Of a DNA stretch of 16,401 nt, positions 10,023 to 16,401 are shown one piece after another. The notes beneath the pieces are model-generated. The model made no database searches, was not told the origin of the DNA, and saw only the letters and a program-made list of their open reading frames with translations. The position numbers and the translations under genes were made by a program. This DNA is from Collinsella sp. GTDB taxonomy: Bacteria > Actinomycetota > Coriobacteriia > Coriobacteriales > Coriobacteriaceae. Where the stretch lies: positions 1 to 16,401 of the forward strand of contig WGSL01000047.1 of assembly GCA_014871665.1 (NCBI GenBank), in the 5' to 3' direction. Position 1 is the stretch's first letter. The number at the start of each line of letters is the position of its first letter.

Positions 10023-10056
10023 TTGATTGTCATAGATAGCAATTTGGAGGTGCCCC

Positions 10057-10530
10057 ATGAATGCCCCCGACGCGCTCCAAAACATCCGCTCAAAACACCC
10101 CGTTGCATATGTGGTTCTCTATCTCTTTGTCGGCTGGGCATTGCTGGTTATCATCACCCATGCTATAGCCTTTGGAGCAGAACTGCTGATAGCCAGCTCG
10201 GACCAGCCCACCGTCAAATGGGAAGCGACCGATGAGTGCACCGATGGAACCCGAACCATTTACTACAACAGCCCGTCCCTCTACCAAGAGTTCAAGGTCA
10301 AGATAAAGGACTCCAAGATTGCCGATGCCGAACCAGGCGCTTTCTTGACAATCGGAGCAACCCTCGACGCCGAGCAAGTCGAGTACACGGACAGCTATGC
10401 GGCGTATCGTATCGACCTCAGCATCCTAGGCCGACCGTCGCGTACCTGCCTGCTCGAATGCGAGATACGCGGCACCACACTACACATGTCCGAAATACAG
10501 ATGCGCCCGGACAAAGAGACCTCTTCTTGA
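10057..10530 (+). CDS. Small single-pass membrane protein, unknown
   Basis: 157-residue protein I do not recognise. A short N-terminus is followed by one strongly hydrophobic helix at about 16-40. The rest, about 45-157, reads like a small beta-rich domain (VKWEATDEC, FKVKIKD, TIGATL, YRIDLSIL, TCLLECEIRG) with cysteines at 61, 131 and 135, likely outside the membrane. The ATG at 10057 has a strong GGAGGT site and a TATAAT box upstream, and codon use looks genuine. It is the only plus-strand gene between ybaB and dnaX, breaking the usual dnaX-ybaB-recR order, and it ends 21 bp from the convergent dnaX stop with no terminator between. It could be a late insertion. Confidence 0.75.
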   Translation: MNAPDALQNIRSKHPVAYVVLYLFVGWALLVIITHAIAFGAELLIASSDQPTVKWEATDECTDGTRTIYYNSPSLYQEFKVKIKDSKIADAEPGAFLTIGATLDAEQVEYTDSYAAYRIDLSILGRPSRTCLLECEIRGTTLHMSEIQMRPDKETSS

Positions 10531-10551
10531 GCAGCATACCCGCCCGCACGG

Positions 10552-13011
10552 TTACTCCACCGGTTTGAAGATGGTGGCCTGACCGAAGACGCTGCGGATG
10601 AGGTCTTTGGCCTCGTCCTCGGTCTGCGGGATGCTCGGGGCTGCGCCCTGGTGGCCGAAGGGGCTGCCGGCACCGGGGTTGGACTCCCAGGGAGCCGCAG
10701 GGGCGTCGTCGCTTGCGGGGGCCGCGGATGCCGCCGCAGCGGGCTTGGGCGCGGACGCCGCACCCGGCACGTCGAACGGGGGCAGATCGTCCCCGCTCGC
10801 ATCGCCAGTGAAGCCGCCGACCATGGCGTCGTCGTAGGGCACCTGCTCGAATTCCCACGGCGCGGCAGGCTGGGCCTTGGGGGCGGACGCGCGCTCGGGC
10901 GCTCGGGGCGCGGGCTCGGTCGGGAGCTTACCCGTAGCAGGAGCGCCGGCGGGGTTGTCGGAGCGTAGCCAGGGGGCTTTGCCCAGGTCAGACGACTTGG
11001 GCGCAGGCGCGGCAGCGGACTTGGGCGCGGGGATCGGAGCAGCCGGTTTGGGCGCAGCGGGTTCAGGCGCCGACGGGGTCGGTGCCGCTACCGGCGCCGC
11101 TTTTGGCTGCGTCGCGCTGGCGCTCGAGGATGCAGGGGGCACCGAGGACACGGGTTGCGGGTCCGCAGATGCCGCAGCCCGTGCAGATGGAGAATGCTCC
11201 TCATGTTGAGGAGCCGGCGTGCCACCCCCATCCAGGACATAGTCGACGGCACGACGACCGAAGACCGCGCAGACCGTCGGCAGGACCACCGACTGCGTAT
11301 CGGCGCGACCGAGCATCTTAATGGCAAAAGTCGAACCCGCGGGGAACGAGACCGTGAGCTTGGAGCCGTCGTCGGCCGTGGCGCGGGCGTTGAGCAAAAG
11401 CCCTGCGTAGGAAGCCTGACGCGCCTTGACACGCTCGACAACCTCGGCCCATTTGCGCTGCAGCTCTCCGGCATCCTCGACCGCGGGCGTCTCGGCGGCA
11501 CCGGCGGCGGCAACCTGGGCGGCGTTGTTGGACTGGGGCTTAGGTGCCGGAGCGGTGGCAGGCGCGGGGGCCGCAACGGGCTGAGGCGCAGGCGCTGCAG
11601 GCTTGGAGGCTGACACGGACGCAGAACGGGGCGCAGGCTGGGCAGTCGGAACAGCAGCTCCGCGGTCCCAAGGCATGCCACCCTGGCGCGCGGACGTAGC
11701 AGCAGGGGCAGCGGATGCCGCCGGAGCGGCAGCACGGGCGCCCGAAATGAGCGTCGGCTGTTGGGCAGCAGCGGGTACGGATGCTGCAGGCGCGGCGGCC
11801 TGAGCAGCAGCCACGCTCGCCGGCACGGCGCCGTTGGCAACCATGGCCTCCAGACGTGCCACGCGCTCGGCCAATGCCTCAATCGTTAAATCAGCCTCGG
11901 GACGCGCCAGACGCGTGCAGGCAATCTCGAGCACCAGGCGCACGTCGCTCGCGCCCCTTATCTCCAGTGCGGCATCGTCGAGCACTGTCAGCACACGAGC
12001 CAGGCGGTCGGCAGGATGCTCGCCAAAGGCAGCGGCCTCGGCAGCAAGCGCCTCGGCCTGCTCGGAGCCGCCCTCAAACAACTCGGCACGGGCACCGGCA
12101 ACGCAGGCAACATACACGTCGCGCACGTGCGCCACCAGGTCGCGCGTCAGCTCCAGCAGATCGTTACCTTCCTCGACCTGCGCGCGAATAAGCCCATACA
12201 GCTCGGCAACATCGCGATCGGCAATGGCGCGGGAAAACTCGCCCAAAATCTGGTCCGAAACCTCACCTAAAAGCGAGCGGGCGTCGTCCGCATGCACAGA
12301 ACCGTTGCCAAAGACGCTCAGCTGCTCCAGCGTGGACAACGCGTCGCGCATGCCGCCCTTGGCATGGCGCGCCACGATAGCCAGCGCCTCATCGTCGTAA
12401 TCGAAGCCCTCCTGCTCGCACACGTATGCCAGGCGACGCTCGATATCCTCGTTGCCGATGCGGTGGAAATCGAAGCGCTGGCAGCGTGAGAGAATGGTCT
12501 CCAGAATCTTTTGCGGGTCGGTGGTGCACAGCACAAAGATCACGTGTGCCGGCGGCTCCTCGAGCGTCTTGAGCAGCGCGTTAAACGCCGCCGTTGTGAG
12601 CATGTGGACCTCGTCGATGATATAAATCTTGTACTTGCCGCGCACCGGGGCAAAGTTGACGGAGTTGATGATTTCCTCGCGCACATTGTCCACGCCCGTG
12701 CGGGAGGCGGCATCGAGCTCGTAGACATCGGGGTGGTTACCCTCGGCAATGAGCTCGCACTCCTCGCAAGTACCGTCGGGCATGCAGCCGCTTGCACCCT
12801 CGGCGCGCGCCGCCTCCGCATTGCGGCACAGCAGCGCCTTGGCCAGGATGCGCGCCATGGTGGTCTTGCCCGTGCCGCGCGGTCCGCAGAACAGGTAGGC
12901 GTGGGACAGGCGCCCCTCGGTGATGGCGTGCTCGAGCGTCGAGACGATATGCTGCTGGCCCACCACGGAGTCGAAGGTGAGCGGGCGATACTTTCGGTAC
13001 AACGATTCCAT
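10552..13011 (-). CDS. dnaX: DNA polymerase III subunit tau (gamma/tau)
   Basis: Clamp-loader ATPase that also links polymerase cores at the replication fork. The 819 residues start MESLYRKYRP. The AAA+ part has Walker A GPRGTGKT (43-50), zinc-binding cysteines 62, 76, 82 and 85 (the first gap is longer than usual), Walker B IIDEVH (131-136), sensor 1 SRC (175-177) and GGMRDAL (219-225). The collar domain ends near 395. A long Ala/Pro-rich linker follows, then a tau domain (about 515-600, WAEVVERVKARQ...), a second Ala/Pro-rich stretch and a final short helix ending FGQATIFKPVE. Four PW motifs (MPWDR, APWLR, APWEF, APWES) punctuate the linkers. GGGGGAG before the ATG at 13011 supports this start; a frame extension of 158 codons upstream is antisense to the next gene and is discarded. 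Confidence 0.96.
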   Translation of the reverse strand: MESLYRKYRPLTFDSVVGQQHIVSTLEHAITEGRLSHAYLFCGPRGTGKTTMARILAKALLCRNAEAARAEGASGCMPDGTCEECELIAEGNHPDVYELDAASRTGVDNVREEIINSVNFAPVRGKYKIYIIDEVHMLTTAAFNALLKTLEEPPAHVIFVLCTTDPQKILETILSRCQRFDFHRIGNEDIERRLAYVCEQEGFDYDDEALAIVARHAKGGMRDALSTLEQLSVFGNGSVHADDARSLLGEVSDQILGEFSRAIADRDVAELYGLIRAQVEEGNDLLELTRDLVAHVRDVYVACVAGARAELFEGGSEQAEALAAEAAAFGEHPADRLARVLTVLDDAALEIRGASDVRLVLEIACTRLARPEADLTIEALAERVARLEAMVANGAVPASVAAAQAAAPAASVPAAAQQPTLISGARAAAPAASAAPAATSARQGGMPWDRGAAVPTAQPAPRSASVSASKPAAPAPQPVAAPAPATAPAPKPQSNNAAQVAAAGAAETPAVEDAGELQRKWAEVVERVKARQASYAGLLLNARATADDGSKLTVSFPAGSTFAIKMLGRADTQSVVLPTVCAVFGRRAVDYVLDGGGTPAPQHEEHSPSARAAASADPQPVSSVPPASSSASATQPKAAPVAAPTPSAPEPAAPKPAAPIPAPKSAAAPAPKSSDLGKAPWLRSDNPAGAPATGKLPTEPAPRAPERASAPKAQPAAPWEFEQVPYDDAMVGGFTGDASGDDLPPFDVPGAASAPKPAAAASAAPASDDAPAAPWESNPGAGSPFGHQGAAPSIPQTEDEAKDLIRSVFGQATIFKPVE

Positions 13012-13126
13012 GGGTGCTCCCCCGGGTATACTGAGTCTTGTTGCCGCGGCGGCCATGCGGTCGCACGGCATACTGCATTCCATAATACCCGTACGGCGAG
13101 CCCGCCGCGATAGGAGTCCAAAGAGC
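13012..13126. promoter_or_regulatory. Divergent promoter region of dnaX and the YcxB-like gene
   Basis: 115 bp between divergent start codons must hold both promoters. AT-rich hexamers TATACT (13027-13032) and the TATTAT/ATAATA block near 13082-13087 are candidate -10 elements. No convincing -35 partners, so I do not assign them. No SRP RNA, often found next to dnaX, is present. Confidence 0.4.
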
Positions 13127-13843
13127 ATGGCAGACGCAGAGAGCAACCTCGTCCCCTCCGAAGCAGCCGACCAGGTCGAGGTCGCGCTCGAGGAGCAGGC
13201 CGCAGCCGACGACGGCATCCTGTACCTCAACGAGTACCAGTACGAAAACGACCTGGTCACCGACTTCGCCCGCCTGGTCGCCTCGCCCAGGCGTCGCGGC
13301 TCGCTGTATGTCGCCGCGGCAATTGCCGCGCTCATCGGCATCGGCATGCTGGTAGCCGGCGGCAACTGGATCAAGTTTGGCGTCGTCCTGATCGTGTTCG
13401 GCGCCTTTTTGGCCTGGTGGAGCAAAAACCTGCACCACACCCTCGCCCGCGACTTTATCGACGCCGTTGAGGCCGACGAGTCCATGGGTGGCCGCTATCG
13501 CCGCGTCGCCGCCAACGAGGACGGCCTGATGGTATGGGGCAAGAGCGGCAAGTCGCAGTTCTTCCCGTTTGAAAAGCTCGACCACGTGCTCGACGGCGAG
13601 CGCATCTTTGTGGCCATGTTCGCCGACCAGGGCGTGACGATCCCTAAGGACACCTTTGTCCGCGGCGATGCCGAGCAGTTCGGTCCCTTCCTTAAGGCGC
13701 GCATCAACAAAAAACTCCGCATCGAGACCAAGAAGAAGAAAATGAAGGCCGAGAAGGCCGCCGCCGAGGCCAAGCAGGGCGACAAGCCCCAGGAGGCCAA
13801 GGGCAAGCAGCGCAAGCAGAAGAAGAACAAGAAGAATCGCTAG
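13127..13843 (+). CDS. YcxB-like membrane protein
   Basis: 238-residue protein with an acidic N-terminus, two adjacent membrane helices at about 57-77 and 82-98, and a cytosolic domain at about 105-195 resembling the YcxB-like C-terminal family (YRRVAANEDGLMVW, FFPFEKLDHV, ERIFVAMFADQGVTIPKDTF). No biochemical function is settled for that family. The tail from about 195 is very rich in lysine, glutamate, glutamine and alanine and ends in a basic run, which may bind nucleic acid or acidic lipid. The ATG at 13127 has TAGGAG 10 bp upstream; the frame is open further back only because of the antisense dnaX bias. Divergent from dnaX. The kinase gene follows after 148 bp with its own promoter. Confidence 0.75.
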   Translation: MADAESNLVPSEAADQVEVALEEQAAADDGILYLNEYQYENDLVTDFARLVASPRRRGSLYVAAAIAALIGIGMLVAGGNWIKFGVVLIVFGAFLAWWSKNLHHTLARDFIDAVEADESMGGRYRRVAANEDGLMVWGKSGKSQFFPFEKLDHVLDGERIFVAMFADQGVTIPKDTFVRGDAEQFGPFLKARINKKLRIETKKKKMKAEKAAAEAKQGDKPQEAKGKQRKQKKNKKNR

Positions 13844-13880
13844 GCCGGACGCAGGGTCCAGACCCCAGACGGAGCTTAAA

Positions 13881-13911
13881 TTGAATGTCGCCCATCTGCG
13901 CGTGCTACACT
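13881..13911 (+). promoter_or_regulatory. Promoter of the second kinase operon
   Basis: -35 TTGAAT (13881-13886), 19-bp spacer, extended -10 TGC-TACACT (13903-13911). The -10 lies within a small inverted pair TGCTA-CAC-TAGCA (13903-13915). Start of transcription would be near 13918. The layout is the same as the other kinase operon promoter. Confidence 0.55.
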
Positions 13912-13991
13912 AGCAGCATCTATGCCACCGCGAACGGCTCGGCTCCGCGCCCGCCGCTCGCAAACGAACTTTAAACGCACGAGGGTTGGCC

Positions 13992-15845
13992 ATGCCGCTT
14001 TTCTCGCAACATACCGCCCGGTTCTCGCCGGACGTTCCTTTGGAGGGCACCAGCTCTCGCGAGCTGCTCAAGCGGTACCAGCCGCTCGAGACACTTGCGA
14101 CCGGCGGTTTTGGCTCCATCGAGATCTGCCGCGACACGCACCTGCGCCGCCGCGTCGCCATTAAGCGTATCCCCCTTATCAACGGTGCCGGCATGCCCGC
14201 CAGCGACATCATGGATGTCCTGCGCGAGGCGCACACCGCCGCCATGCTTCAACATCCCAATATCGTGCAGGTCATCGACTTTACGCACGACACAGCCTAT
14301 GCCTACCTGGTTATGGAATATGTCGATGGCATGTCGCTGGCCGAATTTTTGCATCGCGTGGACGGCCACTCACTTACCTTTGACGAGGCCGCGGCCATTG
14401 CCGATGCCCTGGGCCAGGCGCTCACCTTCGCCCATAGTAATGGCGTACTCCACCTGGACATTAAGCCCGCCAACGTGCTCATCGACCACTCGGGCAATGT
14501 AAAGCTCACCGACTTTGGCATGGCGCGGCTGTCGTCCGCCGGTGGCTTTGGCGGCTCGCGCGGCGGCACCATCGGCTACATGCCGCCCGAGCAGCTCGAT
14601 ATCGAGACCGGCACGGTCGACGAGCGCGCCGATGTCTTTGCCCTCGCCTGTGTGATCTACGAGGGCCTGTGCGGCAGCGCTCCCTTTATGGCGGCCACGC
14701 CCGCCGACTCGCTCGGCCGCATCATCGGCGGCGCCACCTATCCCAGCGAGCTGATACCACACTTTCCCCCGGGAGCCGAGAGCGCGCGCATGAGCGCGCT
14801 CGCCCCCCTGCCGCAGGACCGCCCCAACAGCATCGAGGCATTTTGCGACCAGCTCCTTGCCGGTCTGGGCAGTGTGCGCGAGGGCCGCCGCAGCTTGGAG
14901 CAAATGGTTGGCGAGCTTTCGGATGACGAGCAGGAACTCGACGATATCGAGCCGTCGCACTACGAGGACGACGCCATCGAGGTCGACCCCGCACTCGGCT
15001 GGGCAGGCACGCGCTGGAGCCATGCGCGCGACTACACCATGCGCATTATCTCGGCGCTAACGTGCGGCACCTTTAGCTTTTTGCTGATGCAAACGGCCGG
15101 GGTCGCGGCGCTTCCCGGCCTGGTCATTGCGGCTATCGCAATCGGAGCGGCGGCTGGCCTGGCCCCCCAGATCGGCTCGGCCATCTCGGCTGTGGGCTTT
15201 TTGGTGCTCATGGCCAACGCCACCATGCAGGCACGGGGCATCCTGTCGATGTTGCCCGTCGCGGTGATCTTTGCCGCCGCCATGTCCGGTTGGTGGATTG
15301 CCTGGGGTCGCACCGAGGCTGCCGCGAGCGCCACGCTCACCTGCGCACTCGCGCTTGGCTGTCTGACCGGCAATACCTTCCTGGCAGCTGGGGTCGCCGC
15401 CGGCGTCGCGTCATTTTGGCTCGGCCCGGCAAGCGCCGCCGCGGCAACGGGCATGGGCGCGCTTTTTGCCCGCCTGGCGACAGTCGCGCTTTCAGCCGGA
15501 GGCGTGCTGGGGCTCGGTAACGTTGCCGCAGCGCTGGGAGACCCGCTCCTTTGGGCTGCCTTTGGGCTGGCCGCGGCAACTGCCGCAGCGTCATCCGCGC
15601 TGCTCAATGCCCATGCCAAGCGTGCCAATCAGGGCTCAAACCTTGCCGCAATCGCCGCAATCGCTGTCACCGGCATCGGCTGCGCAGCGGCGTCCTGTCT
15701 TGCACACCATATGGAAATTGCCAGCCTTGCAGCCGCGGTCATCGCCAAGGCGGCGGTTGCGGGAATCCTATCCTCTATAATCGTTGGGATATGCCTATAT
15801 TTGCTCGGATACCAAAGAACCTATACGGAGAGTGATCTTTCGTGA
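13992..15845 (+). CDS. Ser/Thr protein kinase with polytopic membrane tail
   Basis: 617-residue Hanks-type kinase. The kinase domain (about 30-290) has a glycine loop ATGGFGSI (36-43, first glycine replaced by alanine), the ATP lysine in VAIK (K58), helix-C region REAHTAAML with E79, the catalytic loop HLDIKPAN (154-161), TDFG (173-176) and GYMPPEQ (195-201). The usual HRD arginine is leucine, so activation-loop control may differ while the catalytic Asp and Asn remain. An acidic stretch (308-332) leads to a very Ala/Gly-rich hydrophobic region (about 350-605) that could form eight to ten helices; no PASTA domain. I start at ATG 13992, not the TTG two codons earlier. The next gene overlaps by 4 bp (GTGA) and encodes an FhaA-like protein, a likely substrate or partner. 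Confidence 0.92.
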   Translation: MPLFSQHTARFSPDVPLEGTSSRELLKRYQPLETLATGGFGSIEICRDTHLRRRVAIKRIPLINGAGMPASDIMDVLREAHTAAMLQHPNIVQVIDFTHDTAYAYLVMEYVDGMSLAEFLHRVDGHSLTFDEAAAIADALGQALTFAHSNGVLHLDIKPANVLIDHSGNVKLTDFGMARLSSAGGFGGSRGGTIGYMPPEQLDIETGTVDERADVFALACVIYEGLCGSAPFMAATPADSLGRIIGGATYPSELIPHFPPGAESARMSALAPLPQDRPNSIEAFCDQLLAGLGSVREGRRSLEQMVGELSDDEQELDDIEPSHYEDDAIEVDPALGWAGTRWSHARDYTMRIISALTCGTFSFLLMQTAGVAALPGLVIAAIAIGAAAGLAPQIGSAISAVGFLVLMANATMQARGILSMLPVAVIFAAAMSGWWIAWGRTEAAASATLTCALALGCLTGNTFLAAGVAAGVASFWLGPASAAAATGMGALFARLATVALSAGGVLGLGNVAAALGDPLLWAAFGLAAATAAASSALLNAHAKRANQGSNLAAIAAIAVTGIGCAAASCLAHHMEIASLAAAVIAKAAVAGILSSIIVGICLYLLGYQRTYTESDLS

Positions 15846-16401
15846 ACTTCCTGAACATCTTCGAGGACCACGTGGCCGGCATCTTCGGTGCCACCCGTGC
15901 CCCGTTCTCCTTTAAGAAGCTTGCCAAGCAGGCCGCTCGCGACATGGAGGATCAGACTCTGGTGATCAACGGCGTCAACACGGCGCCGGCACTCTATACC
16001 ATCCTTATCGCCGCCGACGACGATCCCATGCTCGCCCCGTTCTACCCCGAGCTTTCGCGCGAGGTCCGCGAGTTTGTGAAGGCGCAGGCCGAAAAGCGCC
16101 GCTATGTCTTTGTCGGCGAGCCCCTCGTGCGCTTTATGATCGATCCACAGCTGCGCGCCGGCAAGTTCTCGGTCTTTGCCGAGAACGTCGATGCCCCCAC
16201 GCTCGGCCGCCTGTACGAAGAAGAGCGCGCCTATCAGAACGGCCTGGGCCAGAACAACTCCGCGGCAAGCCGTGCCGCCAGCGCCCCGCGCGCCGGCCAG
16301 CAGCAGTTTGCCGCCCCGCAGCAGCAGCGCCCCGCCGCCATGCCCCAGCAGCAGCCGACGCCTCGCGCCGCCGCTCCCGCCCCGCTTGCCGTGGCAGACC
16401 C
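15842..16401 (+). CDS. FhaA-like protein, DUF3662 N-terminal domain (runs off the window)
   Basis: The reading frame from the GTG at 15842 stays open to the window end (186 codons). It starts MNFLNIFEDHVAGIFGATRA, and residues up to about 130 match the layout of the DUF3662 domain that opens actinobacterial FhaA: an amphipathic start, FSFKKLAKQAARDMEDQ, then TAPALYTILIAADDD and YVFVGEPLVRFMIDPQLRAGKFSVFAE. A Gln/Ala/Pro-rich linker follows (from about 135). In FhaA relatives such a linker leads to a C-terminal FHA domain, which should lie beyond 16401. The GTG start overlaps the kinase stop (GTGA) with GGAGAG about 10 bp upstream, so translation is probably coupled. FhaA proteins bind phosphorylated partners in cell-wall control, which suggests the same for this kinase pair. 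Confidence 0.82.
   Translation, partial: MNFLNIFEDHVAGIFGATRAPFSFKKLAKQAARDMEDQTLVINGVNTAPALYTILIAADDDPMLAPFYPELSREVREFVKAQAEKRRYVFVGEPLVRFMIDPQLRAGKFSVFAENVDAPTLGRLYEEERAYQNGLGQNNSAASRAASAPRAGQQQFAAPQQQRPAAMPQQQPTPRAAAPAPLAVAD

Larger units (their letters stand above)
9717..10056. other. Spacer between ybaB and the small membrane protein gene
   Basis: 340 bp between divergent genes. The ybaB side is GC-rich with palindromic GTGCGGCCGCAC near 9731-9742. The middle (about 9875-9935) is AT-rich with an inverted repeat. On the minus strand TGG-TACGAT (about 9800) could be an extended -10 for ybaB, without a visible -35. No gene seen. Confidence 0.5.

Noticed and set aside
10552..13011. Programmed frameshift in dnaX making a short gamma form
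   Set aside because: No A-rich slippery heptamer seen near the end of the ATPase part.
13012..13126. SRP RNA gene next to dnaX
   Set aside because: The conserved GGAAG...GAAGCAGCC core is absent here and in the region before nifJ, where a partial GGAAGCA occurs by chance.
13012..13485. Upstream extension of the dnaX frame
   Set aside because: It is antisense to the YcxB-like gene, and dnaX has a standard N-terminus and ribosome binding site at 13011.

Overview
The window is GC-rich, gene-dense bacterial chromosome. A large single-chain pyruvate:ferredoxin oxidoreductase and a carbamate kinase suggest an anaerobic fermenter. Eukaryote-like Ser/Thr kinases, FHA proteins and a DUF3662 (FhaA-type) gene suggest Actinomycetota. 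Together they point to the Coriobacteriia, perhaps Collinsella; this is inference from gene content and composition, not a database match.

Layout. (1) Positions 1-930: the start of a carbamate kinase gene (minus strand), then about 650 bp without a convincing gene. This stretch is AT-rich at first, then filled with hairpins, and ends in a 29-bp perfect inverted repeat wrapped around a strong terminator just behind nifJ. (2) 931-4470: nifJ, minus strand, preceded by a 400-bp GC-rich non-coding stretch that looks structured. (3) 4873-8540: a tightly packed minus-strand operon of three genes, in transcription order a membrane-anchored extracytoplasmic protein of unknown function, a Ser/Thr kinase with four C-terminal membrane helices, and an FHA-domain protein. 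It has its own promoter, a 10-bp palindrome over the -35, a terminator-like hairpin directly before the first ribosome binding site, and a hairpin terminator after the last gene. (4) 8786-13011: the replication and repair cluster recR, ybaB and dnaX, all minus strand, but dnaX is separated from ybaB-recR by a plus-strand gene for a small unknown membrane protein and an AT-rich spacer. (5) 13127-16401: plus-strand genes for a YcxB-like membrane protein, a second Ser/Thr kinase with a polytopic membrane tail, and the start of an FhaA-like gene overlapping the kinase by 4 bp.

How it fits together. NifJ turns pyruvate into acetyl-CoA, CO2 and reduced ferredoxin or flavodoxin. Carbamate kinase makes ATP from carbamoyl phosphate. 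RecR, YbaB and DnaX serve recombinational repair, nucleoid/DNA binding and clamp loading. Flanking that cluster are two kinase-FHA modules, each pairing a membrane kinase with a phosphothreonine-binding protein. Both seem to use similar promoters (TTG-N3, a 19-bp spacer, extended -10 TGnTACACT). The most novel material is the three-gene unknown-protein/kinase/FHA operon with its unusual leader, followed by the structured non-coding stretches around nifJ.
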